Assembly: GCA_034231615.1 (NCBI GenBank)
Contig: CM067298.1
Span: 35,222,127 to 35,286,126, forward strand
From: Meghimatium bilineatum
Lineage: Eukaryota; Mollusca; Gastropoda; Stylommatophora; Philomycidae
Reading direction: 5' to 3'
DNA: 64,000 bases
Position numbers and translations under genes: made by a program. Below, piece by piece: positions 1 to 11,151 of this stretch (the first letter of the stretch is position 1; each line of letters begins with the position of its first letter). The notes under the pieces are model-generated. The model worked only from the letters and a program-made list of their open reading frames with translations. It was not told where the DNA came from and made no database searches.

Positions 1-215
1 ATGAACCATGACCCAGCTCAACTGTACAGTGTTTTCTATACCGGAATCATGCTTACTTACCACTTTCGTCTTCCCCTCACACACTCTTTCCCCCTGTCAT
101 GCTGCCCTATCTTTGCTTTCACCGTCCTTCCCTCGCTGCTGTCCGTCTTCCCTCTATTTTTCCTTTATATCACCACCATGCGTGTATCTCTATGTAAGAT
201 TTTGTTTACTATAGT

Positions 216-290
216 CTTTTGTTTATCTTGAAGGCTTTTAGCCGAAATGTCCGTCACTGTGTCTCATTGCTAGGTTGCTTTATCTACTAA
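216..290 (+). repeat. Penelope-terminus-like motif, copy 1
   Basis: A CTTGAAGGCTTTTAGCCGAAA core with a GGC/GCC stem, followed by a GTC-rich stretch and a TGTGTCTCATTGCTAGG tail. The tail is homologous by eye to the sites at 2938-3000 and 13988-14043. The core resembles the hammerhead-like motif reported in termini of Penelope-like elements, but the CTGATGA box is damaged here. Confidence 0.45.
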
Positions 291-310
291 TTTTGGTTAT
301 ACGAATACTT

Positions 311-455
311 TCTGCTTCTTCTTCTTCTGCGTTTGTTCTCAAACTCCTGCAGATTAGCAGGATGTAGCCCAGAGAACGGAATGCGCTGTGTCATGGTTCA
401 CAGCAATACTGCGATATCTGCGCCTTTCGGCCTGACACATCCGACTTCAGCATGG
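311..455 (-). repeat. Small LINE-derived repeat (about 160 bp), copy 1
   Basis: Read on the minus strand it starts with GCTGAAG, a CGGATGTGTC stretch and GGCCGAAAGGCGCAGATA, and ends with GGAGTTTGAGAAC and a (GAA)n-type tail. The 5' part resembles the start of the full-length LINE at 59031. Other copies: 1391-1555 (+), 9770-9940 (-), 19905-20075 (-), 34893-34985 (+, partial) and 53519-53685 (-). Confidence 0.6.
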
Positions 456-1182
456 CTTTGTGTCACTGACCATATATGGGATGGGACAGACAACTCCATC
501 CTATAACCTCCGTAGTAACCTCTTAGGACATGCATGGAAGGTAAACAGTGTTGCTATTCTTTGCTCCCCTTCGGGCCCCGGCAACATAAGAATACCTATT
601 TCTGCTCAGTTTGATGATACAGATGAGAAAAGGTTGAGTACCTTATGGGCACATGGACAATACATCTATCTACGCGAGACAAGTTCACTGGCAGCAGAAG
701 ACCTTGTTCAAGACAAACGTAGTTGACCCAGGTATAAATCCCTGATTACCGCCTCCTCCGGAGATAGTCATCAAGGGAATGTTTGGTCTGTAAATTTCAA
801 AAGCACAGTGGGTGATGAACCCACATCCGTCGTCTGTTGTCAGATAGGAATTATGTCACAAGCTGGGGAAGATCAGCCAAATTAAAACCAAGCTAAAACG
901 GATGTGCTGGACTGGAAGACGCAAAATAACGCAGCCCCGATGTGAAACTGGCAAAATGTATTTTACGGTGGGAATCACATGAAACTCGTATTCTTTATTA
1001 GAGAACAAACACAGTAGAAGAAGACAAAGAAGTGACTTTACTACTTTTCGCAGCATGCACAGTTTGAGTCATGCGCTTCAGCTTCCCTTCCCGGTATCCT
1101 TTCTCGTCAGAATTGTCCATAGCAACCCAGATCTGGATTATCGTCACTGGGATTATTGGAAAATAATAGCAACATTTTCATT
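456..1182. other. Upstream DNA, no gene recognised
   Basis: An 88-codon ORF at 460-726 resembles nothing I know and shows no splice or promoter context. The stretch near 800-860 shares a short motif (CACAGTGGGTGATGAACC type) with 4238-4310, which suggests another old repeat. No gene is supported. Confidence 0.4.
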
Positions 1183-1328
1183 CCCCACCTTTCACTTGGA
1201 TTGTTGGGACAGCCAGCATTGCATCCACCACCTTTCACTAGGATTGTTGGGACAGCCAGCTTTGCATCCCCCACCTTTCACTAGGATTGTTGGGACAGCC
1301 AGCTTTTGCATCACCCACCTTTCACACC
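1183..1328. repeat. Tandem repeat, about 42-bp unit, three copies and a partial
   Basis: The unit begins CCCACCTTTCAC and includes GGATTGTTGGGACAGCCAGC. The copies differ by only a few bases, so the array is fairly young. The 103-codon ORF crossing it is a product of the repeat. Confidence 0.9.
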
Positions 1329-1390
1329 TTGCAAGCCTTAGGAACACTGATCTAGCGAAAATGTAGTCTTATGTCAGTCATATATTCCCT

Positions 1391-1555
1391 GCCGAAGACA
1401 GATGTGTCGGGCCATTTGCGCAAATAAAACAGTGACACAACACATTTCCATTCTCTGGACTACATTCTGCTAGAAATCTAGTAGGATCATATGGTTCTGC
1501 TATAAGGGAGATCCAGAGGGAGTTTGAGAATGAACGCTGAAGAATAAGTAGTTGT
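1391..1555 (+). repeat. Small LINE-derived repeat, copy 2
   Basis: Same family as 311-455 and in the opposite orientation. It begins GCCGAAGACAGATGTGTCGG and ends GAGTTTGAGAATGAACG with a short GAAGAA tail. It is nearly full length. Confidence 0.6.
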
Positions 1556-2937
1556 CTATTCCAAAGAGATACATTGTGTATTTGCAAAATGGTTAAAAAT
1601 AATTCTTCTGTCGTCACTATATTTTCAAATATTGTATGTTAATACATATATAATGTATCATACCATAATGTAGTTAAAGATAACGAAAAAGAACAACATT
1701 TGCTAGCAGGTAGGAGGAAGTTGTTCTTGCATAGTTTTAATCAGATTAATTGCTATTGAATGTGGAGTCAAAATACTCATGAATGAGTCTTGCTTGAATG
1801 TTTTCTTTAAATATTTAATGGCTTTTCTCATATCGAAAGATTTTATATTCTGATCTCTCTAATATCAATGATAATCAAATCAGTCTTCAGAATAGTCATG
1901 CGTCCCATATGGTTGTACACATGTAATATGGTTGGATGGTTGCACCATTTCTTATAATAATTGTTGACCCTGATTGTACGTCATTCTTAAGCATCTCAAT
2001 GACCAGCTACTGGATAATTCCACAGCAGCGCGACTGAAACGTGGAAGTCTATATAAGCTGTATTAACACAGACTCCTGCGCCATACATCAAGTTGCTGAT
2101 TAATAGCTACTAGCACTCTACAACTTGAAGTCGGCTTATATCTACCAGTAACCAATGACAAAAGAATTTTAATGAGAAGATCAGATTTCCACAGAAGTAG
2201 ACAGAAGTCTTTACCAGCACAAAGATTTGTATAAGTCGTGAAAAATTGTTATATCATATTCTCTATCAAAAGACAGTATATACTGGCCTGGAATATCTTA
2301 TATGTGCCACCTTATTGTCCCTAACGCAGGTTATCAGTTCAAGTGTTTACTTTTTTTTTTTGTAAGCTACGCACAATGTCGTCTTCTCGTTCGGTTTTTA
2401 TGTTACATATTTCTCTAGCATTGATGCATCACGCTTCAAATCCTCAAATAAAATAACATGTATGCATGTCATAAGGATTTGATCGTAGTGAAGAGGCATG
2501 CCATATGATCTATTTTATCTTGCACAATCTAGCTCAAGCTAACATGAACACTTGAACGGGATCAACGGAAATAGAAATATATAATATCTACCTTTTCCCA
2601 GTTACTACATATATATTTAAATAATCCAGCAGGACTCACACTTAGATAGGTAAAACGCGATAAAATATTTTGTATAATTTTGTTTCATTTTATCGTCTCA
2701 ATCTATCTCATCCCTGATTAAATCATTCACATTATCATCTCTCTTGTCCACCCTAACCGATCGTTATGCTATGTCTGTCGTCTCCTCTTACCTTGCCGGA
2801 CCCTTTTAGCTTTGATCTTGCTATTCCCCAGGACATGTTTTATACCACGCTTTAATCTCTTCCCCCTACCATAGTCACACCATATGTACATGCTTATTTT
2901 TAGTATATAATGTCTATTTTGTCTCTTGTCTATATTC
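1556..2937. other. AT-rich non-coding DNA with pyrimidine-rich 3' part
   Basis: No coding signal is seen. From about 2690 to 2930 the plus strand is rich in C and T, as is the DNA before the related motif at 216-290, so this may be part of the same element. The candidate promoter at 2020-2110 lies inside this stretch. Confidence 0.4.
2020..2110 (+). promoter_or_regulatory. Candidate core promoter (TATA box)
   Basis: A TATATAAG motif lies at about 2050-2057, with an initiator-like TCAAGTT about 35-40 bases downstream (near 2088). It lies 1.8 kb before the signal-peptide exon, which itself starts at a splice acceptor, so a 5' untranslated exon must lie upstream if that acceptor is used. The match is to short motifs only; an AT-rich region could give it by chance. 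Confidence 0.3.
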
Positions 2938-3000
2938 CTGATGAAGATTTTTTATGTCAAAACGTCGTCTATTTCTGTGTCTCGTTAGTATGATTTGTGT
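2938..3000 (+). repeat. Penelope-terminus-like motif, copy 2
   Basis: CCTGATGAAGATTTTT, then AAAACGTCGTC and TGTGTCTCGTTAGTATG. It has the intact CTGATGA box, but the GAAA box has become AAAA. The tail matches copies at 216-290 and (minus strand) 13988-14043. Confidence 0.5.
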
Positions 3001-3867
3001 ATAAATATTGGTAATACTTGTACCAATTTCCGTTCATTTATAAATGTGCCTATAAATGTGCCTCCCAGCCTTCGCATTACCACCAGTATCGGCTTGTTTT
3101 CCTACACCGGAGTTTTAAAAAAAATATCTCCAGTTACTTAATACATGTATCCAATAGAAGTTGTGACGCAGGACGTGATAACTTACAGAATATCTACAGT
3201 AAATGCGCATCAGAATTTTTGTGCATGAATGCCGATTTATCCCCAACATGATTTTGTTAACGGTGTTAATTATTTTCAGTTTGCTGCACAATGCCAGAAT
3301 GATACGGATATTTTTTTTATTGAGTGCACAAACTTAAACTATCCCATACAACATATTTATCCAATTAAAAAATTTGAATACTTCCATTTTGAATCCTTTT
3401 TGTATGTTGTGTACATGTTGTTTGTGTTTAGCAGCATTGAGGACGGTTGGTAGGTAGGTGCCTGTTAGTTATCGATAACTCTACATACCTGTGTTACTTG
3501 TGTATGTGTGTTTGTACTCGATTAATATTCTATTGTCGTATTGAACAAGGTGGTTTAGAAGACTTAGTACGAGTAACATAGTTCTTGGGGAAAGTGTCTT
3601 GGCCGAGCTAAAATGCACTGCTGATGGTTGGTGCCTAATGAACATATCCGGTTCTAGTCTTGTATGCCACCTTTCGATTTTTCCCCAAATATATCGACTG
3701 TAATATGTTATATGGCTCTGCTAAATTCAGCCCATATGACTTGACTTTGATCACATGTGAACGCTGGTTTCAATTCCATTAAAATATTCTTGAATAATCG
3801 ACAGAAATAGTGGACACTCCGTGAAACGACCATGGCTGTTGTGTAACTCTTTTCTCACTATTTTCAG
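3001..3867. other. Non-coding DNA before exon 1
   Basis: No gene is recognised. The stretch ends in the branch and polypyrimidine region used by the exon 1 acceptor (about 3838-3867). Confidence 0.5.
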
Positions 3868-3979
3868 CAAATGATGCCCAGAATGGTCTATCTACTGACA
3901 ATATTTGTTGTGGTCAACATCCATCTCCTGACCTGCCAAGCTCAATCTTCAACACACAATCGATCGACATATGGTTACA
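3868..3979 (+). CDS. Exon 1: signal peptide of the SRCR gene
   Basis: The exon follows a strong polypyrimidine tract and TTTTCAG acceptor ending at 3867. The start codon is at 3871 (a second ATG follows at once), preceded by CAA. The 36 codons give a short basic start (MMPRM), a hydrophobic core about residues 6-21 (VYLLTIFVVV and onward) and a likely cleavage site after the T-C-Q-A stretch. This is followed by a Ser/Thr/Asn-rich linker with an N-R-S sequon. The donor is GTAAGT at 3980 in phase 1, which matches the phase-1 start of the first SRCR exon 19.4 kb downstream. An acceptor just before the ATG implies a separate non-coding first exon. Confidence 0.7.
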
Positions 3980-4524
3980 GTAAGTAGCTCTGAATTAGTT
4001 GATGTCTATTTAAAAAAAAACTATTTGATGTCTATTTGAAAATAAGGTGCCCCTATTCACGAACAGGTGCTGATGATAGATGGTAGCTTTTTAGTAAAAA
4101 TCAGCAGGCAGTGACAATAAAGTTTAGGTATTTGAAAAAGGTAGTGGTGGTATGATTTAAAAACTTTAGGGGTCTATAGACAAAGAGTGTTAGCAATGTT
4201 TAAAATTTTCACATGTTATAGCATGCAAAGTCTAAGTGCACAATGGGTGGTAAACCGTCATGTATAAAAGCTGCATGTTACGCATTCTTACCGCCTGGTG
4301 ACAGATAAGAAGATTGCCACAAACTAAGGAAACGCACCTGAATTCGAATTAAGGCATGCCGAAAATGAATATGTGTAATTATATATAGTTATATTGAGTA
4401 TTGTTCTGTGAGTTCTTGTATCATTCTCTGTCTTATTTGCAGCAAAATCGCGGTTCTCTTCATATCTGTATTACATCATTTGTCAACGACTTTCTAGATT
4501 TACTTCCATCCATTCACAGCTGAT

Positions 4525-4830
4525 ATGGCATGTTTGCGCAGATTCGTAGGGATATCACTAAGAGATAGAATGAGGATATTAGACAAAGAACAGGCACAAC
4601 CCCAATCTTGGAACACATTAAGAGACAACATATCAAATGGTTTGCATACATCAGCAGACTACCATCATACAGTGCACCACAGTGAGCTATGCTACACAGA
4701 TACAGTGAAGGCAGACCTAGATGCCGGACACGAAAACGATGGACCACCGAGATAAAAGAGGAAACAAATTCTACAATATACTCAGCACACACGAGTGCTA
4801 TCTCCAGGAAACTTCTAGTCCTAACGCTGA
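4525..4830 (+). mobile_element. RTE-like LINE, C-terminal fragment
   Basis: The plus strand reads C-L-R-R-F-V-G-I-S-L-R-D-R-M-R, then after a frame change the H-I-K-R-Q-Q-I-K-W-F type stretch and a G-R-P-R-C-R-T-R-K-R-W type basic motif. This is the conserved C-terminal region of an APE-type non-LTR polymerase also seen at 5690-7090, 45600 and 48700 in this window. Several stops; dead fragment. Confidence 0.7.
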
Positions 4831-5068
4831 AAAGCAACAAATGGTTTAGTGAATAAGTAGAAAGATAATTAGATTCATAGCCCCTTCCTACCTTTTCAAG
4901 CTCGCAGACTTTGAGTAGGATATCTTCTGCTTCTGTCATCCATGACCTTCCTCTTTTGATGCTCATTCCTTTATTATCTAGAAGTTGGCATAAATGGTGA
5001 TTGTCATTGCTGACAACTCTAAAGCATTTTCTCATCGTTCCTACTCGATACTTCTCAATACATGAATG

Positions 5069-5210
5069 CTAGGGGATCTCCTTAGCTACGTGCTATGAGT
5101 GGTACTCTCGGCAGGCGGCGTGCTGCTTCGATGAGACAGAGTACATATGGGAAACTGAGTACAGTGAAGTCAATCCTCAACGAATTTTGAACCCTTTTTT
5201 GGAACTTAAA
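5069..5210 (+). repeat. SINE family T, 3' part only
   Basis: GTGCTATGAGTGGTACTCTC is followed by a GCAGGCGGC..TGC block, a GACAGAGTACAT block and a T-rich end. It matches by eye the bodies of the tRNA-headed SINEs at 18567-18832 and 63337-63592. The tRNA-like head is missing here. Confidence 0.6.
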
Positions 5211-5689
5211 TGAAGAAACCTCATGGCAGAGATTGATGTAGAGATTGATGTATACATCAATCTGGTACATACTAGAACCGTTTTGTGCTGGATATATTTT
5301 ATAGCATCAAATTATGAGATTAGCGATATCAAAGGAGACTGGAAAAATTGTCACTAGTATTTTTTTTTTCAAGACATGTTCTTTTAACATCTGTTCAACA
5401 AAATTTCTCCTTAATTTGTTTTTTTTTTTTAGTGTGTGAAAAACATTCGTCTTGTTTTCATATTGCTAAAGAGTAAACGAAGATAAAGAGTTCCACATTT
5501 GCAAGATTTTTCCTTGTGACAAATCTGGATGTACATATTAAGCTTATTTCTCATTTCTAAAATATCTTTTAAACGCGCTGTATAATGGCATGTGGCCATT
5601 GATTTTAAAAAACCGTTGTGTGTTGACTTCATTGCAATCGGATTGCCCCAAATCATCTTCTTCTCGTTAGAAGTTTGACATGTCTACAT

Positions 5690-6126
5690 AGTAACAACAT
5701 GAAAATTAATGTACAAAAAAACAGAAGTTATGAAAATTAGCAAGTCTTCAACACCAATGGATATAACAATAGATAACACCAAAGTGAAACAAGCCAAAGA
5801 ATTTAAATATCCAGGCAGCATTTTTTTTCAGAAGATGGAAGACTAGACAGAGAAATAGAAACAAGGTACCAGAAAGCAAACACAGTGACTTACCAACTTT
5901 CACCATTACTTCTTTATTCAAAGATCAAGATGAAAATTTAAAAAAAACCAGATAATATCTACAATTTTTATACCAACACTGAGCTATCAATGTCAAACAT
6001 GGTCTCAGCTTCGCAGAAAAGAAAAATCGTCACATGTGAAATGAGGTGTCTGAGAAAAGCTACAATGGTTACCAAACTAGAGAAAATAAGAAATGAAAAA
6101 ATTAGGAAAAAAGATTGGTGTAATTA
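5690..6126 (+). mobile_element. RTE-like LINE fragment, left piece
   Basis: Translates with frame changes to the thumb and C-terminal part of a non-LTR polymerase: K-T-E-V-M-K-I-S-K, a K-Q-A-K-E-F-K-Y stretch followed by G-S-I-F, then K-R-K-I-V-T-C-E-M-R-C-L-R-K-A. The homology stops near 6126 and resumes near 6990, so an 860-bp insertion splits the fragment. Confidence 0.75.
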
Positions 6127-6989
6127 TGAACGTATTATAGTGCTATGTGGTTACGGCACCAGTTATGGTAGTATTATTTGTGCCATGTGGTTACGGCACC
6201 AGTTATGAACGTATAAAAGGTTGCTATGTCACCAGTTATGACAGTATATCTGTTGTGGCTATGTCATCAGTTATGACCGTATTAGGGTTGCTTCTTCTTA
6301 AAGTTGTCATATACGTTGTCACGTTCAATGTGTGATACATAAAGTATGATAAAAGGCTGCAACTTAAGCGTTTACATATCTCGTAACTTTATTATACATT
6401 CGTTCAAAGTCCAGAAAGGTACAACATCAACTTATAACATGAATTTCATAAATGGCATATCCAATATTCGAAAATCAACTCAGTGTCCAGACTCTCAAGT
6501 CTGAAAACTATTCTCTAATCGAACCACTGCCTGGTCCGAAACTAACTTTCCTGGACACGTCCGTCCAGGTCGACTTCCAAGCTCTCTCCCTTTCAAAACC
6601 AAACTGAGACTCAAAACTAAAACTGATTCCCACTAAAACTCTCATTCCTTCTATGCCACCATTCTTACTCTTTCAACTTTTATGAGAGTCCCAAAATTAT
6701 CTTCATCCAATCTCACAGTCACACTATTTCTTTCAATACGTAGTGTCTGTCGTCTAATCCGGCGATCTCTACCGTCTTTTGTATTTTACTGGTCAGCATT
6801 CAGGTGACCGCGATATACAATTCTGCGTGTCAGCCTTTTGTATTGCTTGTTGCAATTAAACATTTTCGGCCGAAGGTTCAGAACCCATTATCTAATAGTG
6901 ATCTCCGTTAACTGATACCATCTGCCACCTGTATTCCTTACGGTAGCTAGCGATGGTTCTAAAAATAATTGGCCCGTGGTACACGGTCA
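6127..6989. mobile_element. Unclassified insertion inside an RTE-like LINE, with degenerate tandem repeats
   Basis: The LINE frame breaks at about 6126 and continues at about 6990 (I-E-H-I-E-R-Q-Q-V-K-W-F-G-H-L). The first 160 bases hold four or more degenerate copies of a roughly 35-bp unit around GGCACCAGTTATGAACGTAT. I could not find convincing terminal repeats, so the class is unknown. Confidence 0.5.
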
Positions 6990-7095
6990 CATAATATCAT
7001 GTATCGAACATATTGAGAGACAGCAAGTAAAGTGGTTCGGTCACCTTATGAAAATGAAGCCAAACCAAATACCAATAAGAGCACGTCTTTGTATC
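6990..7095 (+). mobile_element. RTE-like LINE fragment, right piece
   Basis: Encodes S-C-I-E-H-I-E-R-Q-Q-V-K-W-F-G-H-L-M-K-M, which continues the motif order from the piece ending near 6126. It is then lost in unrelated DNA. Confidence 0.7.
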
Positions 7096-7273
7096 GCAGC
7101 TGTTATGATAAAATCTCACCACGCGAGAGATTCCCGTATATATCTTTTTCTGGAATACGGCTGTTGCTCAACCTTTGAATGCTGCCGATCTTCTTGAGTC
7201 GTCTGTGACCAAGCGTAGACGTTATCCATGTGATTTTGGCTCTTTGCAGCATCTCTGTGTTGGTGATTTTGTC

Positions 7274-7417
7274 TTACAGTCCCTCATATTGTGGTGACCC
7301 CCTAACAATAAAATTATTTTCGTTGCTACTTCATATTTTTTCCGAGTTCTAGCCGACCCCTTTGACAGGGTCGCTATACCCCAAAGGGGTCGTAACCCAA
7401 ATGTTGGCAACCGCTGC
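7274..7417 (+). mobile_element. SPIN-like (hAT) non-autonomous transposon remnant
   Basis: Two blocks recall the SPIN/URR1 hAT family of vertebrate genomes. The first has ACAGTCCCTCAT, TTGTGGTGACCCCC and AAAATTATTTTCGTTGCTAC. The second has CGACCCCTTTGACAGGGTCG, CCAAAGGGGTCG and a right terminus ending GGCAACCGCTGC. The middle is deleted relative to the usual short copies, and the left terminal repeat is not recognisable. Identification is from memory of the family, not from a search. Known: SPIN and related hAT elements moved horizontally between distant animals. Confidence 0.7.
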
Positions 7418-8246
7418 ATGGTTGAAATAATGCAAGTCTCGGAAATAATGAAATAAGGTAGCTTAGATCGTCCGAAATCTGCGCACATGATTATCCTTCA
7501 GATGGGCTTAGTGTTTTCTGTATTATTCTTTGGGTAAGGAGTTAGACAAGGCTTCCAAGATGCCGGAAACAATCTGTTCAAATTGGTAACAAATAAACTG
7601 CGTAAATGTGTCGATAGTTCTCTCTGAAAGCACGACGCACTGCCAGGCTCGATAGGGGAGAAAATAGAAGCAAATTATGACCTGACATCTATGTCGTAAG
7701 AGGTGTGTAGATGTAGAGTTGGTTACTTCCAGAGGTCATGGTGATTAGATTACCAAAACAACGTCTTCCAATTTTTTTTTATAGTTGAAAGCTCTGATAT
7801 AACTTAATTGGTCTAACATATATTGTTGGAAGCAGCGTATCACACCATAAAAGGTGCTCTTTCATTAATCAAAATGTCAAATGATCCAAAAGTCAGTTGA
7901 AGTAGAGTGTGTCGGGTTGAACGTTGTAAATCGTGTCACAGCTACACCCTGCTACTCACTACAATACACACTGTTAATCTGCAGCTAGAGAACGAAAGTA
8001 GAGGAAGAATAAAGGGAAATTATGTGAAAAGATACTGTCTATGAGCTATGTGTAATGTAACTTGAACTTCACTAATGTATCTATCCCACCACCACCCACC
8101 CCTTTCTTCCCCGAAATAAAAAAAAAATAACTATAAATCTCCAATTTATTATGGGAATCCTTCGGAATTTTTCAAATTTGGTTCATTATTTATTTATTTG
8201 CGCGTGTGTGTGTTTCTTTTTCCAGCTGATGTTTTTCTTTTCTCTA
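7418..8246. other. Intron 1 DNA, nothing recognised
   Basis: No coding or repeat signal strong enough to name. Confidence 0.4.
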
Positions 8247-8406
8247 ATGTCGACACCATCAAATGAACTGAAGAACTATCTGACATAACATATGTCGACA
8301 CTGTCAACTGAAAAATTATCGGATATAATTGTCTTATGACGACACCGTCAACAGAACTACTGATACATAATCTTATGTCGATAACCGTCAACAGAAGAAC
8401 TATCCG
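8247..8406. repeat. Degenerate tandem repeat, about 50-bp unit, three to four copies
   Basis: The recurring core is ATGTCGACACCGTCAA followed by a GAAGAACTATC block. Copies have diverged, and one is shortened. Confidence 0.75.
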
Positions 8407-9214
8407 TCCCAATTTTCATACCCCCCCCCCAATTCTAACACCATCCCCACTCCAATACTGCTTAGTAGTTCGACATGCGTCTATGTTTACATTTGAACCG
8501 ATTAACAATACATTACGTCTAGAAATAAAGAAAAAGTTAATAACAAATGACTAATCCCCATTGTAAAAGTAGAAAGTAGGAATCAAGGGCTCATATATGA
8601 AACTATATTGTAGATGTCTTAAAATAAAGCTCACCAGCTGATAATTGCATGCTTGCACGAATACGGGCAGGTTCTTTTTAATTTACAGAATGTGACCCTA
8701 CGCTGTTAGTCACCAGTGGCATTCAAAGCTGCGTGATGGTGTTTCGCATAGGTGGGATAAACCATGTTTGCAATCCTATCACGAGTCGTCACCGTCTGAT
8801 GACAAAGCAAAACAATGAAATACACTGTCAACTGCCCATTTTTAGCCATACCAACAAGGCCCCTGTATCACGCGCCAAACAAGCACTACGGTTGTAGTCA
8901 GTAAGAATGTTAATGTGTGTGTAAGTGGAGGAAGGCCTTGGAGGTGTCCTTCTTGTGTACGCTTGAACATTGCATAGAGTTGGTATATTTATCTCTTGCA
9001 ATGGGGACAAAAAGGCATTTGACGAAGAAAAAGAGGACTTATTTATATATCTAAAAAGTACGTTTATATATCACATTCTAGCAGAAAACAAGCACAAATC
9101 TTACTATTTTCTAATGAAAATAAATACATTTTCTAACAAAATCTTTTGTACGAAATAAAAAATAAATTGTGGTTAGGTTAAGTAAAATGTACCTATTATG
9201 GTGTGGTGCGCTCC
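8407..9214. other. Intron 1 DNA, nothing recognised
   Basis: Includes a short poly-C run near 8424. No gene or repeat named. Confidence 0.4.
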
Positions 9215-9330
9215 TTTCAACAGCATGCGCCTCTATGGGCCACTGCATGAACTACAAAAGACAGTGAGTTTTATTCAGGAGACAGAATTACGGATAGACA
9301 TGTTTCAAATGAACGAAAGAAGAACAGCAT
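9215..9330 (+). mobile_element. RNase H-type LINE, extreme 3' end
   Basis: CTCTATGGGCCACTGCATGA, AAAAGACAGTGAG and GACATGTTTCAAATGAACGA correspond closely to the last 110 bases of the full-length LINE (62960-63068). This is a severely 5'-truncated copy. Confidence 0.8.
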
Positions 9331-9425
9331 GCGTTAGTCCAATTTGGTTCAAATCTTCGTAACCATTACAATATATTGGAGTTCACGGTTCTGGTTATTC
9401 AGCCACCTGAGCCTCCGTGATATAA
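9331..9425. repeat. Dispersed repeat C, copy 1
   Basis: GTTAGTCCAATTTGGTT, a gap, and CACGGTTCTGGTTATTC recur in the same order at about 16828-16925. Class unknown. Confidence 0.5.
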
Positions 9426-9769
9426 AATACCAAAAAAAAATTATGCGTTTGTATGCTTACTTTAAACAATAAAACATCTACATAAAAATGTTGCTCACAT
9501 AATTTATATTCTTGTTCAACATTATTCTTGTACATCTCTGAAGATTGAATTTGTTTTAGCAATGTTGTATTACTTTTTAAGCAATTATGAAAACATTGAT
9601 ATATCTCTGAAGTTTTATTCCACAAATTTAACAGTTAACTTGTTTCTCTCCTTCCTCCATTGATCCAGCAATATAGAGAAAAGTTGATCCATATTTGTAT
9701 TGTGAGGAGAGATAGGACAGAAGAATTGAACAACTTTTAACATTTCTGAATAGCAGTCAATGCTTCTAA

Positions 9770-9940
9770 AGCTTTCTTCTTCTTCCTCTTTCATTCTCAA
9801 ACTCCTGCTGGATTTCTGTTGTAGCAGGACCATGATCCATTGTAGATTTCCAGCAGGATGTAGTCCAGAGAATGGAAATGCGTTGTGTCGCCGTTTTATT
9901 TGCGCCAATGGCCCGACACATCCGTCTTCGGCGGGATAAA
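9770..9940 (-). repeat. Small LINE-derived repeat, copy 3
   Basis: The best preserved copy of the family at 311-455. On the minus strand it begins CCGAAGACGGATGTGTCGGG and ends GAGTTTGAGAATGAA with a GA-rich tail. Overlapping ORFs on both strands are by-products. Confidence 0.65.
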
Positions 9941-10317
9941 GCTTTCAAAGACATTTTGTCCATGTTTATAGGACAACGCGTAAAACCTTTTTTAAAAAAT
10001 CATTCTTCTATTTTTACCAATAATGTCAAACTACTACTATCCAGACACATAACATCAGCAATTGAAACTCACATACTCCCATCTTAATCAGGCAGTGGAG
10101 AGTTTATTCTACGTCAGACCAATTTGGTACCTCATCAAAGGTTGTCCGAGTAAAACAAATCTGTCAGGGGTTTCAACAACTTGTCCAAATATTCTAAACA
10201 ATTACCGGTTCAATACATGCATCAGTGATCAAATCACGTGACAACATGCCAACCTTTTTAATTTCATACGCTATGGCACAGAACTTTCGTTTCTCGGAAA
10301 TTTAAAAAGTTGTTACT
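9941..10317. other. Intron 1 DNA, nothing recognised
   Basis: No feature seen. Confidence 0.4.
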
Positions 10318-10480
10318 TCCGATACCTATCTAGCGATTTGCGCGCAATGCACTGACCAATCACGCCCCCTCCCCCTTCAGTGTGTAGCGCGCATTTCGAG
10401 TGATTGGAAGGCCTCTTATCGCGTAACGCCTATAACATCGGATGCGTCGTATATGCGTCTCTATCGGAATGTCGTTCCGT
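10318..10480. promoter_or_regulatory. CpG-rich island with paired CCAAT-type motifs
   Basis: In an otherwise AT-rich intron this stretch has many CG dinucleotides (GCGCGCAATG, TAGCGCGCATTTCG, ATCGCGTAACGCC, ATGCGTCGTATATGCGTC). It also has GACCAATCACG facing GTGATTGG about 45 bases away. This could be an internal promoter, an enhancer, or the edge of a GC-rich transposon; nothing decides it. Confidence 0.3.
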
Positions 10481-11151
10481 TATTTATGTTAGTTTATTAT
10501 TCCGTAGAAACCTGGTCACTGATCCCTGTAGAGTTCACTCTTACCGTACTTATTACTACTGTTATATAATATAGTATATATGAAACGTGTTATGTACCTG
10601 ATATAACCAATATGGACACCAGTCCTACATTTAAAGGGGCAGGCCTAGACCATATGAGACAAAACCATTAGTATACATGTTATGTTATTTCCTTTATTAA
10701 TTTAATAATAACACGACATTTAAACACATACACCTATATTGAAATAATTTTAAATTGTTTTTGTACCTATTTAAAAATTCGCTTGCAATTAATAAGGAAA
10801 ATTCGAATAAACATACACAAAATAAAAACTGACATTTTTTGCATTAAAAAAAAACTCTACCCGACGACAATTTAAGGCCCTCCCCCAAAAAGGACATGTT
10901 GAAAGAGAAGAGGATGTATGATTGCGCTAGTATTACAGGTAGATAGATAAGTGAGCAACGAGTAGGACCAGAAGGCACAGGCAGATTATATCATTATTGC
11001 ATTTGTTATTATTGTATTATCTGTCAGCTTCTTATATAGGTATATACGTGTCTGGTTCCGTGGCTGAGAGATACATTGTTCGTCTCAGACGAATAATATA
11101 TCTAGTGTAGAAAGAAATGGCAGCCTACTTGACGTAACATATTTCCTAGAG
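10481..11151. other. AT-rich intron DNA
   Basis: No feature recognised. Confidence 0.4.

Noticed and set aside
1055-1366. 103-codon ORF with repeated S-L-G-L-L-G-Q-P-A-L-H
   Set aside because: Translation of the 42-bp tandem repeat; no splice or start context.
4514-5035. 173-codon minus-strand ORF as a host gene
   Set aside because: It runs antisense through the LINE fragment at 4525-4830 and has no independent motif.
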